Shown piece after piece: positions 45,102 to 54,473 of a stretch of DNA of 64,000 nt (within the stretch, counting starts at the first letter, position 1; each line of letters begins with the position of its first letter). Location of the stretch: assembly GCF_900453105.1 (NCBI RefSeq), contig NZ_UGPW01000001.1:1178001-1242000 (forward strand). Reading direction: 5' to 3'. Origin of the DNA: Moraxella ovis. Lineage in GTDB: Bacteria > Pseudomonadota > Gammaproteobacteria > Pseudomonadales > Moraxellaceae. The translations under genes and the position numbers were made by a program. The notes below the pieces were generated by a model. The model was not told the DNA's origin. It saw only the letters and a list, made by a program, of their open reading frames with translations, and ran no database searches.

Positions 45102-45813
45102 ATGATCAAACCGTCAAAAATCATCAACTTACTTGGCATCAGCGCACTTGCAATGAGTACCTTAGGTGTTGCCCACGCCCAGAGTGGCGACAATTATAAT
45201 CGCATCAGTTTTAGTGTTGAAGCGAAGACACAAGTTGATAATGACGAGATGCGTGCTACTTTAACCAAAACCACCGAAGCAAAGACCGCCAAAAAAATCG
45301 CCAAGACTTTAAACGATACCATCAATAATGCCCTTGCCATCACCAAAAAATATCCTGATGTCATCGCCACGACAGGCCGCCACAGCACCTATCCGCGCTA
45401 TGGCTCGAATAACAATATTAGCGGCTTTACAGGCAATGCATCCATCCAAATTAAAAGCCAGAACTTCGAGCAATCAAGTCAGCTCATCGCCGATCTACAG
45501 ACCATGATGGCGCTGGATCATTTGTCTTTTAATGTGTCTGACAAGACCCAAGACAACCTAAAAACAGCTGACCTTGGATGCCGCCAAGCAATTTCAACAA
45601 GAAGCAGCAACCATCGCTCAGGCCTTTGGCGCCAAAGACTACAAGATCGTGAATGTACAGCTGGGCAATAACGATAACTACTATTCTCATGCCATACCAA
45701 CTGCCATGTCGATGGCTCGAAATGAAAGCACAGACATCGAGAACTTAAACCTAGAAAGCGGAAAAGCAACACTTAGCTACAACGCCAGTGGCACAATCGA
45801 GCTGATTCGTTAA
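45102..45813 (+). pseudogene. SIMPL-domain periplasmic protein gene with a single frameshift
   Basis: From ATG 45102 (GGGGATT upstream, TATAAT at 45069) the frame gives a cleavable signal peptide (ending GVAHAQ) and a SIMPL/DUF541 domain (NRISFSVEAKTQVDNDEM; TGRHSTYPRYG; GNASIQIKSQNFEQ). After KTQDNLK the frame is lost: the run at 45560-45564 has five As where four would continue as QLTLDAAKQFQQEAATIAQAFG. The other frame carries the protein on to 45813 without further damage. One extra A in a homopolymer is the only lesion, so it may be recent, slippage-prone, or an assembly error. The function of this family is unclear, often tied to oxidative stress. Confidence 0.82.
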
Positions 45814-45892
45814 ACGCACATATTTAGCAAAACTTTTAAGCCAACCAAAACTGTGCTATGATAGACAGGTTTAATCATATTGGAAGATTATT

Positions 45893-46960
45893 ATGCTACT
45901 TAAAAAAACATTTCTAGCAGCCACCCTACTGACCCTAAGTTTGGGCGCGCACGCCCAAGAGCTTACCGATGGTGACATCGTTGATGGTGAAGTGGTACAG
46001 TCAGCTACTGTAGATAATTCAGCCATCCAAAGCATCGAGCAAGATGGCAAACGTTACACCACCGTCAACCTATCAGATTATGCCAAGCAAGTCAACGAAG
46101 CAACGTGGTCGCCGAACATGAAGGTGAATACTGCAATGACTGTTAAGATGCAGGTATTGCTTGATTGGAACCATGCATCTCCTGGTCCAGTCGATGGCGG
46201 CTGGGGCATGAACAGCAAAAAAGCACTGGTTAACTTCCAAAAAATGCGCAATCTAGAGCCTACCGGCAAGATGGATGAAGCGACTTGGGTAGAGATGACC
46301 AAGAAAATCGATCCAAATCAGCCTGTATTGGTGTCATACACCATCACCAAAGAAGACACCAAAGGTCTATATAAGGCACTACCAAGTGATGCTGAATCAC
46401 GCTCTAAGCTTAAAGCTCTTGGGTATGAGAGCATCCAAGAGATGCTCGGCGAGCGTTTTCATATGGACGTTGCTTACCTAAAGAAACTTAATCCAAATAA
46501 AAAATTCGTTGAAGGCGAGACCATTACCGTCATCAATCCAGGCAAACCTTTTGAAGGTCGCGTCACTCGCGTGGTCGCTGATCGTAATGATAAAATCCTA
46601 TACGCCTATGATGGCGATACCCTAGTCGCCACCTATCCGACCACCATCGGCAGCGCTGCAACCGCCACTCCAAGTGGTAAATTTAAAGTCATTAACAAGG
46701 TTAAGATGCCGCACTACAAGGCAACAGTAAACCGCGAGAGCGAAACCAACAAAAAAACCTTCATCCTACCACCAGGCCCTAATAGCCCTGTTGGTGTTGT
46801 ATGGATGGGTTTAAACAAACCAAGCTACGGCATCCACGGTTCGCCAAAACCAGAAGGCATCAGCCGTCAAGCGTCACTTGGCTGCATTCGCCTGACCAAC
46901 TGGGATGTGCTAGAATTACACGCCAACATCCAAAATGGCGCAAGCGTCGAAATCCGCTAA
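45893..46960 (+). CDS. L,D-transpeptidase (YkuD family) with peptidoglycan-binding domain
   Basis: Exported peptidoglycan enzyme, 355 aa. Signal peptide ending LGAHAQ (about residue 22), a PG_binding_1 domain (about 75-140: VKMQVLLDWNHASPGPVDG, FQKMRNLEPTG), a LysM-like segment (about 180-218: LKKLNPNKKFVEGETITV) and a C-terminal YkuD domain with YGIHGSPKPEG and the catalytic ASLGCIRLTNWD (Cys about 330). It probably forms 3-3 cross-links or anchors proteins. An extended -10 TGCTATGAT lies at 45854-45862; GGAAG precedes the ATG. Monocistronic with a terminator. Confidence 0.9.
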   Translation: MLLKKTFLAATLLTLSLGAHAQELTDGDIVDGEVVQSATVDNSAIQSIEQDGKRYTTVNLSDYAKQVNEATWSPNMKVNTAMTVKMQVLLDWNHASPGPVDGGWGMNSKKALVNFQKMRNLEPTGKMDEATWVEMTKKIDPNQPVLVSYTITKEDTKGLYKALPSDAESRSKLKALGYESIQEMLGERFHMDVAYLKKLNPNKKFVEGETITVINPGKPFEGRVTRVVADRNDKILYAYDGDTLVATYPTTIGSAATATPSGKFKVINKVKMPHYKATVNRESETNKKTFILPPGPNSPVGVVWMGLNKPSYGIHGSPKPEGISRQASLGCIRLTNWDVLELHANIQNGASVEIR

Positions 46961-46975
46961 TTACGCTTTCCATCC

Positions 46976-47008
46976 AAAAAGCCAAAAGCATGTACTTTTG
47001 GCTTTTTT
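46976..47008 (+). terminator. Terminator of the L,D-transpeptidase gene
   Basis: Perfect 13-bp stem AAAAAGCCAAAAG/CTTTTGGCTTTTT with a 6-nt loop and T run. Confidence 0.85.
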
Positions 47009-47022
47009 GCATTTTTCAAAAT

Positions 47023-47051
47023 TTGACATTGATAATTTTTATCAATATAAT
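47023..47051 (+). promoter_or_regulatory. putA promoter, consensus hexamers with operator-like palindrome in the spacer
   Basis: TTGACA (47023-47028) and TATAAT (47046-47051) match the sigma-70 consensus exactly, with a 17-bp spacer. The spacer holds the perfect inverted repeat ATTGATAA-TTT-TTATCAAT (47028-47046), touching both hexamers. A promoter this strong normally needs a repressor; the palindrome is the obvious binding site. Confidence 0.75.
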
Positions 47052-47084
47052 GGCATAATAATCAGTCATAAGCTGCCTTTGCAT

Positions 47085-47110
47085 AATAATTATTCAAACC
47101 AATAATTATT
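47085..47110. repeat. Two AATAATTATT palindromes in the putA leader
   Basis: The 10-bp palindrome AATAATTATT occurs at 47085-47094 and 47101-47110, 16 bp apart, between the promoter and the putA start. It may be a further protein-binding site; function unknown. Confidence 0.5.
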
Positions 47111-47162
47111 TTAAAATATTCTAATAAAGCGCTTATTTTTACCACTTTATGAAGGAAAACCC

Positions 47163-50100
47163 ATGTTTAACTTTGCGCATGTTCAAACTCCGTTGCGTGA
47201 TGCGATCACGTCTGCCTATCGTCTAGATGAACCAACTGCGGTTCAAAACTTGGCGAATACGCTTAATTTTACCCAAGAACAAAAAAATGAAATCACCGAT
47301 CTGGCGCGTCGCCTAATCACACAGGTAAGAGCCGACCGCAGTAAGTCATCAGGCGTTGATGCGTTGATGCACGAGTTTTCTTTATCTAGCGAGGAAGGCA
47401 TTGCGCTCATGTGTCTCGCCGAAGCCCTGCTTCGCATTCCTGATAACGCCACTCGCGACAAACTTATCCGTGATAAATTATCTGATGGTGACTGGAAAAG
47501 CCACGTCGGCAACAGTCCATCGATGTTCGTAAACGCTGCGGCTTGGGGTCTTGTTCTGACCGGTAAACTAACCTCAGATGTCAGCGAAAAATCCCTAGGT
47601 TCGGCACTGACTCGCGCAATCCAAAAAGGCGGCGAACCATTCATCCGTGGTGGTGTTAATTACGCCATGAAGATGCTGGGCAAACAATTCGTCACAGGTC
47701 AAACCATCCAAGAAGCTCTAGATAATGGCAAAGAGCGCGAGAAATTAGGCTATCGTTTCAGCTTTGACATGCTAGGCGAAGCAGCCATGACCGAGGCAGA
47801 TGCTGACCGTTATTATAATGACTATGTGACCGCCATCCACGCCATTGGCAAAGATGCCCAAGGTCGCGGCGTGTATGATGGCAATGGCATCTCAGTTAAG
47901 CTATCTGCCATTCATCCACGCTACTTCCGCGCTCAACATGACCGCGTGATGAACGAGCTGCTGCCACGCCTAAAAGCCCTATTCGTTCTGGCCAAAGAAT
48001 ATAACATCGGTCTAAACATTGATGCTGAAGAAGCCAACCGCTTAGAACTGTCGCTTGATCTGATGGAAAAACTGGTGTCAGACCCAGATCTGGCAGGCTT
48101 TAATGGCATTGGCTTTGTCGTACAAGCATATCAAAAACGCTGCCCTTATGTGATCGATTACCTGATTGATCTGGCGCGTCGTAACAACCAAAAACTAATG
48201 ATTCGTCTGGTTAAAGGCGCATACTGGGACAGCGAAATCAAATGGGCACAAGTCGATGGCATGGATGGCTATCCTGTCTATACGCGTAAGGTTCACACCG
48301 ACGTGTCTTATCTTGCATGTGCACAGAAGCTACTTGCCGCTCAAGACGCCATTTTCCCACAATTCGCCACACACAACGCCCAAAGCCTTGCCACCATTTA
48401 CAAGATGGGCGAAGATAAAGACTTTGAATTTCAATGCTTGCACGGCATGGGTGAGACTCTATACGACCAAGTTGTCGGCGAAAAGAACCTTGGTCGTCGC
48501 GTGCGCATTTATGCACCAGTTGGTACACATAAGACTTTGCTTGCCTACCTAGTGCGTCGCCTACTAGAAAATGGTGCCAACTCATCATTCGTTAACCGTA
48601 TCGTTGATGACAAAGTAAGTATCGATGAGCTGACTGTGTCGCCACTAGATGAGATTGATGTTAATAACATTACTACCAACCCACTAACGCCTAAGCCACG
48701 CCACATCTACGGCGAGCGACTTAATTCTTATGGCATTGATTTGTCTAATGAGCATGTATTATCCGCACTTCAAGCTGACATGAATGCTGCGCTTAACATT
48801 GACTTTGGCAGTGTTAAGTCTCTAACCAGCATTCCTGTGCTACACAACCCAACGCACGCCGTTCTAAACCCGGCTGATCACAGCGATATTGTCGGTCATG
48901 TATCATTCATTAAGGTTGATGCGATCTCTAATGTGATTGGTGCCGCCATCAGCGCCCAAAGCTCATGGCAAAGCACTTTACCAAAAGCGCGCGCTGATAT
49001 CTTGCGACGCTTTGCCGATACGCTAGAATCACCCAAGTACATGGCACTGCTGCTGATGATCGCTGTACGCGAGGCTGGTAAAACCTTATTGAACGCCATC
49101 GCAGAAGTTCGTGAAGCGGTTGATTTTTGTCGTTATTATGCCGATGAGACCGAGCGTCTAAACCTAAACAGCCCAGTTGGTACTGTCGTTGCGATCAGTC
49201 CATGGAACTTCCCGCTTGCCATCTTTGTGGGTGAAGTGGTGTCAGCACTGGCCGTGGGTAACACCGTCGTTGCCAAGCCCGCCGAACAAACAAGCATCAT
49301 CGCCCATCTGGCAGTGACATGGCTACATGAAGCTGGCGTACCAAAGGATGCGCTTCAACTTGTTCTGGGCGCAGGTGACGTGGGCGCGGCATTGACAAAT
49401 GACCCACGCATTGATGGTGTGATCTTTACAGGTTCGACCGATGTCGCCAAGCGCATCAACACCATCCTAGCTGCACGTACTGACAATCCTGTATTGATCG
49501 CTGAGACGGGCGGCATGAATGCGATGATTGTGGACTCTACCGCACTGCCTGAACAGGTATGTACTGACGTACTGGCCTCTGCCTTTGACTCAGCTGGTCA
49601 GCGCTGCTCTGCCCTGCGTATTCTATGCATCCAAGAAGACATCGCTGATCACATGATCGAGATGATCAAAGGCGCCATGGATGAGCTTGTGGTGAATAAT
49701 CCAGCTTACCTAGCAACGGATGTCGGTCCTGTGATTGATGCAGAAGCCCAAGAGAACCTGCTTAGCCACATCAATACTCTTAAGCAAACGGCACCTTATC
49801 ATGAGGTGAAAGTACGCTCACACGCCCAAGGCACCTTCGTCGCGCCAGTAATGTTCGAACTTAAGAACCTATCGCAGCTCAAAAAAGAAGTATTCGGCCC
49901 TGTGCTGCACATTGTTCGATTCCATGCGCATGAGCTTAATGACTTGATCGATAACATCAACAAAAAAGGCTTTGCGCTGACGCACGGCATCCACAGCCGC
50001 ATCGATAGCACGATTGATAATATCACCAGCCACATCGAGGCAGGTAACGTATACATCAACCGCAACATCGTTGGCGCGGTGGTTGGTGTGCAGCCATTTG

Positions 50101-50750
50101 GCGGTCATGGCATGAGTGGCACAGGCCCTAAAGCTGGCGGTCCATTCTACTTACAGCGCCTAAGCAAGCTTGACACTTGGCACGCGCCAAAGGTTGATTT
50201 TCCTGCGCGCGTGGATGAGATGGCACTTAATCAAGTGCTTAGCACTGCAAAAGTCCTAAGCCTATCAGTAGACGAACTTCACTCATTGGAAGCCATCGCT
50301 GATCAAGCACGAAAAAACTCGCTTAACGAGGCATATACCGTGCTTCCAGGACCAACAGGCGAACGCAACACCTTATCATGGCGTGCACCGCATTCTGTGG
50401 CGCTATACGGCGGTACAGCAGCTGCATCCGTAGAAGCATTGGCGGTATTAGCAGCTAACGGCATCACAGCACACATCTTGCCAAATCATATCTTAGCCGC
50501 CAGCGTTGATCTCTTCGGGGATAGCCTGGTGGTGAGCGAGCAGGCTGGCTTAGATGCGCATAACATCATCATCGCCTTAGAATCGATGCCAAGTGACGAA
50601 CAAGTACGCTTAGCCACCCTAGATGGTTCGATTCGCCGCGTTATCGATGCCACTCACGGCTTAGACGTTACCCGTCTATATCATGAAATCAGCCAAAGTT
50701 ACAACACCACGGCTGCTGGTGGTAACGCAAGTCTGATGGCAAGCGCGTAA
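47163..50750 (+). CDS. putA: Bifunctional proline dehydrogenase / P5C dehydrogenase
   Basis: Oxidises proline to glutamate in two steps. 1195 aa. Proline dehydrogenase barrel (about 170-470: FSFDMLGEAAMTEADADRY, MIRLVKGAYWDSEI, PVGTHKTLLAYLVRRLLENG) with FAD; then an aldehyde dehydrogenase domain (about 560-1040) with WNFPLAIF, catalytic Glu in AETGGMNAMI and Cys in SAGQRCSALR; then a C-terminal domain of about 150 residues. It starts directly with the PutA alpha domain and lacks the N-terminal ribbon-helix-helix repressor of E. coli PutA (1320 aa), so regulation must come from another protein, fitting the palindrome in its promoter. Confidence 0.96.
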   Translation: MFNFAHVQTPLRDAITSAYRLDEPTAVQNLANTLNFTQEQKNEITDLARRLITQVRADRSKSSGVDALMHEFSLSSEEGIALMCLAEALLRIPDNATRDKLIRDKLSDGDWKSHVGNSPSMFVNAAAWGLVLTGKLTSDVSEKSLGSALTRAIQKGGEPFIRGGVNYAMKMLGKQFVTGQTIQEALDNGKEREKLGYRFSFDMLGEAAMTEADADRYYNDYVTAIHAIGKDAQGRGVYDGNGISVKLSAIHPRYFRAQHDRVMNELLPRLKALFVLAKEYNIGLNIDAEEANRLELSLDLMEKLVSDPDLAGFNGIGFVVQAYQKRCPYVIDYLIDLARRNNQKLMIRLVKGAYWDSEIKWAQVDGMDGYPVYTRKVHTDVSYLACAQKLLAAQDAIFPQFATHNAQSLATIYKMGEDKDFEFQCLHGMGETLYDQVVGEKNLGRRVRIYAPVGTHKTLLAYLVRRLLENGANSSFVNRIVDDKVSIDELTVSPLDEIDVNNITTNPLTPKPRHIYGERLNSYGIDLSNEHVLSALQADMNAALNIDFGSVKSLTSIPVLHNPTHAVLNPADHSDIVGHVSFIKVDAISNVIGAAISAQSSWQSTLPKARADILRRFADTLESPKYMALLLMIAVREAGKTLLNAIAEVREAVDFCRYYADETERLNLNSPVGTVVAISPWNFPLAIFVGEVVSALAVGNTVVAKPAEQTSIIAHLAVTWLHEAGVPKDALQLVLGAGDVGAALTNDPRIDGVIFTGSTDVAKRINTILAARTDNPVLIAETGGMNAMIVDSTALPEQVCTDVLASAFDSAGQRCSALRILCIQEDIADHMIEMIKGAMDELVVNNPAYLATDVGPVIDAEAQENLLSHINTLKQTAPYHEVKVRSHAQGTFVAPVMFELKNLSQLKKEVFGPVLHIVRFHAHELNDLIDNINKKGFALTHGIHSRIDSTIDNITSHIEAGNVYINRNIVGAVVGVQPFGGHGMSGTGPKAGGPFYLQRLSKLDTWHAPKVDFPARVDEMALNQVLSTAKVLSLSVDELHSLEAIADQARKNSLNEAYTVLPGPTGERNTLSWRAPHSVALYGGTAAASVEALAVLAANGITAHILPNHILAASVDLFGDSLVVSEQAGLDAHNIIIALESMPSDEQVRLATLDGSIRRVIDATHGLDVTRLYHEISQSYNTTAAGGNASLMASA

Positions 50751-50772
50751 TCTGATTGTTAATATAGACCAT

Positions 50773-50804
50773 AAAATACGCATCCTTTTGGGTGCGTATT
50801 TTTT
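50773..50804 (+). terminator. Terminator of putA
   Basis: AAAATACGCATCC/GGTGCGTATTTT stem with a 5-nt loop and T6 run, 22 bp after the stop. Confidence 0.82.
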
Positions 50805-51139
50805 CATAAATTACCCAGCAATCAAAAGATAAACCATTAAATTTGACAAAATTTATCACAAAAAATTTTAAAAACCGCTTGACAAACCCGCACCCCTTGC
50901 CAGATTTAGCTTTCGCAAATTTTCCAAAATAGATTCATAAAATCACAAAAAAAACAAGCTAGCATTTTAAAAATTTTTAGGCTATATTGTGCTACATCAA
51001 ACAGAATACACCTAGATATAGTGATTAAATTTTATGCGATGGGTTGATTAAGTTGATAAAAATCATATCATCAAGCCATCGAAAAACACCATATCTGAAG
51101 ATTTTTAACGATTTTTTGACGAAATACGCAGGATACATC
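50805..51139. other. putA-nrdA spacer
   Basis: 335 bp, AT-rich, no supported gene. Its distal half holds two NrdR-box-like sequences (see 50977-51024) and hence the nrdA promoter; candidates for the -10 are TATATT (50983-50988) and TATAGT (51017-51022). Confidence 0.5.
50977..51024. promoter_or_regulatory. Probable pair of NrdR boxes upstream of nrdA
   Basis: Two 16-bp segments (50977-50992, core ATATTGTG; 51009-51024, core ATATAGTG) partly match the NrdR consensus ACACTATATATAGTGT (about 9 and 11 of 16 by hand) and are 32 bp apart start to start, the helical spacing at which NrdR box pairs normally occur. NrdR represses ribonucleotide reductase genes when dATP is high. Confidence 0.5.
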
Positions 51140-53416
51140 ATGGTACATATTGACAAAATCCAAGTCACCAAACGCGATGGCAGATCAGAACCAATTGACC
51201 TAGAAAAAATCCATAAAGTCATCACTTGGGCGGCTAAAGACCTAAAAGATGTATCCGTATCCCAAGTGGAATTAAAGTCACACATCCAGTTTTATGATGG
51301 CATTCGCACCAAGGACATTCATGAGACCATTATTAAAGCTGCCGCCGACTTAATCTCTGCATCGACACCAGATTATCAATATTTAGCAGCGCGTCTTGCC
51401 ATCTTCCATCTGCGTAAAATCGCTTATGGCGATTACGAGCCACCACACCTATACGACCACGTCTCTAAATTGACCGAAGCAGGCAAGTATGACAAGCACA
51501 TCTTGGCTGACTACACTTATGAAGAATTCGATGAGCTAAATAACTACATCGATCACGAACGCGACATGAATCTTGCTTATGCTGCTGTTGAGCAGATGAT
51601 GGGCAAATACCTGGTTCAAGACCGCGTCACCAAGCAAGTCTATGAAAGCCCGCAGTTCCTATATGTACTGGTTGGTATGTGTTTGTTTGCCGCTTATGAT
51701 AAGGCGGAGCGTTTGGATTATGTGAAGCGTTTTTATGATGCAACGTCTAACTTTTATATCTCTTTGCCAACGCCCATCATGTCGGGCGTGCGCACACCAA
51801 CACGTCAGTTCAGCTCGTGCGTACTGATTGAGTGCGGTGACAACCTAGACAGCATCAACGCCACCACTTCTGCCATCGTGCGCTATGTCTCACAGCGTGC
51901 AGGCATTGGCATTAACGCAGGCGCAATACGCGCCCTAGGTTCGCCAATTCGTGGCGGTGAAGCGCAGCACACAGGCTGTATTCCATTCTTCAAAATGTTC
52001 CAGGCTGCGGTTAAATCCTGCTCACAAGGTGGTGTTCGTGGCGGTGCAGCGACTCTATTTTATCCAATGTGGCATCTAGAAGTTGAAAGCCTACTCGTCC
52101 TAAAAAACAACCGTGGCGTTGAAGACAACCGCGTGCGCCACATGGATTACGGCGTTCAAATCAACAAAACCCTATATGCACGTCTGATCCAAAACAAAGA
52201 AATCGCTCTGTTCAGCCCATCAGATGTACCAGGACTGTATGAGGCATTCTTCGCTGACCAAGCAGAATTTGAGCGCCTATACACGCAGTACGAGAACGAT
52301 GAAAGCATCCGCAAACGCAAGATTCCTGCCAGAGAGCTATTTAGTCTCATGCTTCAAGAGCGTGCGAGCACAGGTCGTATCTATGTACAGAACGTCGATC
52401 ACTGCAATACACACAGCCCATTCGACCCTGCAGTTGCACCGATCCGCCAGTCAAACTTATGTATGGAAATCGCCCTACCGACCAAGCCTCTAGATAACAT
52501 CAACGATGAGAATGGCGAGATTGCTCTGTGCACATTATCCGCAATTAACTTAGGCAAAATCAACGACCTGTCTGAGATCGAAGAGCCCGCCGAACTTATC
52601 GTGCGTGCGCTTGATGCCTTGTTAGACTACCAAGACTACCCTGTCATCGCCGCCAAAAAAGGCAGCATGAATCGCCGTACGCTTGGCGTTGGTGTGATCA
52701 ACTACGCTTATTATCTTGCCAAGAATAGTACGCGCTACTCAGACAGCGCAGCGCTTGGCTTGACTCATCGCACCTTTGAGGCGTTGCAATATTATCTATT
52801 AAAAGCCTCTAACAAGCTTGCACAAGAGCAAGGTGCTTGCCCATGGTTTGATCAGACGACTTACAGTCAAGGCATTCTACCAATCGACACCTATAAGTCG
52901 GACCTAGATGGTATCTGCAACGAGCCACTACACCTTGATTGGGAAGGTCTTCGCGCTGACATCAAGGCACATGGACTGCGCAACTCCACACTGTCTGCGC
53001 TTATGCCATCCGAGACCAGCTCTCAGATTGCCAACGCAACCAACGGCATCGAGCCGCCTCGAGGTCTTGTTTCTATCAAGCAATCAAAAGATGGCATCTT
53101 AAAGCAAGTTGTGCCTGACATCGAATCACTGGCTGACCAGTATGAATTGCTATGGCAAATGCCTGACAACAACGGCTATCTACGCCTTGTCGGCATCATG
53201 CAAAAATTCATCGACCAAAGTATCTCTGCCAACACCAACTATGATCCTTCTAAGTTTGAAGGCAATAAAGTGCCGATGAAAGTGCTGATCCAAGACCTGC
53301 TGACCGCTTATAAATTTGGTGTAAAAACCCTATACTATCACAACACGCGTGACGGGGCAGATGACAGCCAAAGCGACATCGATGATGGCTGTGCAGGCGG
53401 CGCATGTAAATTGTAA
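51140..53416 (+). CDS. nrdA: Ribonucleoside-diphosphate reductase class Ia, alpha subunit
   Basis: Large subunit making deoxyribonucleotides. The start at 51140 (AGGA upstream) gives 758 aa, the normal NrdA length; the ATP-cone begins directly (IQVTKRDGRSEPIDLEKI). Catalytic residues are visible: QFSSCVLIECGDNLDS (first redox Cys), RQSNLCMEIALPT (Asn-Cys-Glu triad), CTLSAINLGK (second redox Cys), and the flexible tail ends CAGGACKL with its CxxxxC-type pair that passes electrons from thioredoxin/glutaredoxin. The nrdB gene that usually follows is absent; ybaB comes next after a terminator. Confidence 0.96.
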   Translation: MVHIDKIQVTKRDGRSEPIDLEKIHKVITWAAKDLKDVSVSQVELKSHIQFYDGIRTKDIHETIIKAAADLISASTPDYQYLAARLAIFHLRKIAYGDYEPPHLYDHVSKLTEAGKYDKHILADYTYEEFDELNNYIDHERDMNLAYAAVEQMMGKYLVQDRVTKQVYESPQFLYVLVGMCLFAAYDKAERLDYVKRFYDATSNFYISLPTPIMSGVRTPTRQFSSCVLIECGDNLDSINATTSAIVRYVSQRAGIGINAGAIRALGSPIRGGEAQHTGCIPFFKMFQAAVKSCSQGGVRGGAATLFYPMWHLEVESLLVLKNNRGVEDNRVRHMDYGVQINKTLYARLIQNKEIALFSPSDVPGLYEAFFADQAEFERLYTQYENDESIRKRKIPARELFSLMLQERASTGRIYVQNVDHCNTHSPFDPAVAPIRQSNLCMEIALPTKPLDNINDENGEIALCTLSAINLGKINDLSEIEEPAELIVRALDALLDYQDYPVIAAKKGSMNRRTLGVGVINYAYYLAKNSTRYSDSAALGLTHRTFEALQYYLLKASNKLAQEQGACPWFDQTTYSQGILPIDTYKSDLDGICNEPLHLDWEGLRADIKAHGLRNSTLSALMPSETSSQIANATNGIEPPRGLVSIKQSKDGILKQVVPDIESLADQYELLWQMPDNNGYLRLVGIMQKFIDQSISANTNYDPSKFEGNKVPMKVLIQDLLTAYKFGVKTLYYHNTRDGADDSQSDIDDGCAGGACKL

Positions 53417-53435
53417 TTGCACCGTATTTATCATT

Positions 53436-53475
53436 AAAATCCAAGTAAGGTCATGGTTCTGCTTGGATTTTTTTT
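53436..53475 (+). terminator. Terminator of nrdA
   Basis: AAAATCCAAG/CTTGGATTTT stem with a 16-nt loop and long T run. Confidence 0.75.
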
Positions 53476-53484
53476 GTCAAAATA

Positions 53485-53493
53485 TGCTATAAT
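53485..53493 (+). promoter_or_regulatory. Extended -10 promoter of ybaB-recR-rnd
   Basis: TGCTATAAT, 46 bp before the ybaB ATG and 10 bp after the nrdA terminator T run; no clear -35. Same type as at aspS and dnaB. Confidence 0.5.
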
Positions 53494-53538
53494 TAGTCAA
53501 ATTTTCGTCCTTTTAATCATTAAAAACTAGGAATAATC

Positions 53539-53871
53539 ATGAACATTCAAGCCCTAATGCAACAAGCTCAAGCCATGCAAAAGCAAGTTGAAAAAAATGT
53601 CGAAGCTGCCAAAGCAAGCCTTGCCACCAAAGAAGTGCATAGTGAGTCAGGCAATGGTCTGGTTAAAGTTACCATGACAGGTCGCCATGTGGTAAAACGC
53701 ATCAGCATCGACCCTAACCTAATGGATGATGAGCCTGACATGATTGAAGATTTGGTTGCAGCGGCAATCAATGATGCCGTTCGCCAAGCTGATGAGCTGT
53801 CTGAGGAAGTCATGGCGGGCGCGACCACGGGTATGGGGCTACCAAAAGGCATGCAAGGTCTGTTCGGCTAA
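53539..53871 (+). CDS. ybaB: YbaB/EbfC nucleoid-associated protein
   Basis: A 110-aa DNA-binding protein. N-terminal [17 protein letters not shown] helix, the strand [19 protein letters not shown] and a helical end rich in Met/Gly ([16 protein letters not shown]), all typical of the YbaB fold, which dimerises in a tweezer shape. It is next to recR in most proteobacteria; here recR starts one base after its stop. Confidence 0.94.
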   Translation: MNIQALMQQAQAMQKQVEKNVEAAKASLATKEVHSESGNGLVKVTMTGRHVVKRISIDPNLMDDEPDMIEDLVAAAINDAVRQADELSEEVMAGATTGMGLPKGMQGLFG

Positions 53872-53872
53872 T

Positions 53873-54466
53873 ATGCTCACCCCAAAATTTGATCAATTGG
53901 TAAAAGAGCTACAAGTACTGCCTGGCGTCGGTCAAAAATCAGCACAGCGCATGGCTTTGCAGCTACTTTCCAAAAAACGTCTACAAGGCATCAATCTCGC
54001 TGCAGCGCTTGATATTGCCATGCGTGACATCATAGAATGCCGACACTGCCATTCTTTTAGCGATGATGAAATTTGCCCCATCTGTGCCGATCCACGTCGA
54101 GATGGCACCCTTCTGTGCGTGGTTGAGAGCGCTTCAGACGTGATGGCGATTGAACAAAGCGGCGCCTATCGTGGTAAGTATTTTGTGCTAGGTGGGCATT
54201 TATCACCCATTGATGGCATCGGCGCGGATGATCTGCACATTGATGAGCTGATTTTTCGCCTCAAAAACGAAACCGTCGAAGAGCTGATACTGGCTACAGG
54301 CGCGACCGTTGAAGGTCAGACCACGGCATTTTTTATTACAGATGCAGCGCGCCCTCATGTCAAAAAAATCACCCGTCTTGCCCAAGGCATTCCTATGGGC
54401 GGCGAATTGGAATATATCGATAGCCTAACCCTCCACCAAGCCCTCCAAAATCGCGCTTTTATTTGA
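53873..54466 (+). CDS. recR: Recombination protein RecR
   Basis: Acts with RecF/RecO to load RecA on gapped DNA. 197 aa from ATG 53873 (the open frame reaches upstream into ybaB but the family starts here). Helix-hairpin-helix [17 protein letters not shown], a C4 zinc finger (CRHC...CPIC at about 56-71) and a Toprim domain ([25 protein letters not shown]). It begins one base past the ybaB stop, so the genes are coupled. Confidence 0.95.
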   Translation: MLTPKFDQLVKELQVLPGVGQKSAQRMALQLLSKKRLQGINLAAALDIAMRDIIECRHCHSFSDDEICPICADPRRDGTLLCVVESASDVMAIEQSGAYRGKYFVLGGHLSPIDGIGADDLHIDELIFRLKNETVEELILATGATVEGQTTAFFITDAARPHVKKITRLAQGIPMGGELEYIDSLTLHQALQNRAFI

Positions 54467-54473
54467 TACACTT

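Noticed and set aside
48238-48588. Leftward ORF of 116 codons inside putA, and similar antisense ORFs inside argF (44427-44747), aspS and gdh
   Set aside because: All are antisense to intact, well-supported genes with normal codon use and have no ribosome binding sites or family motifs.
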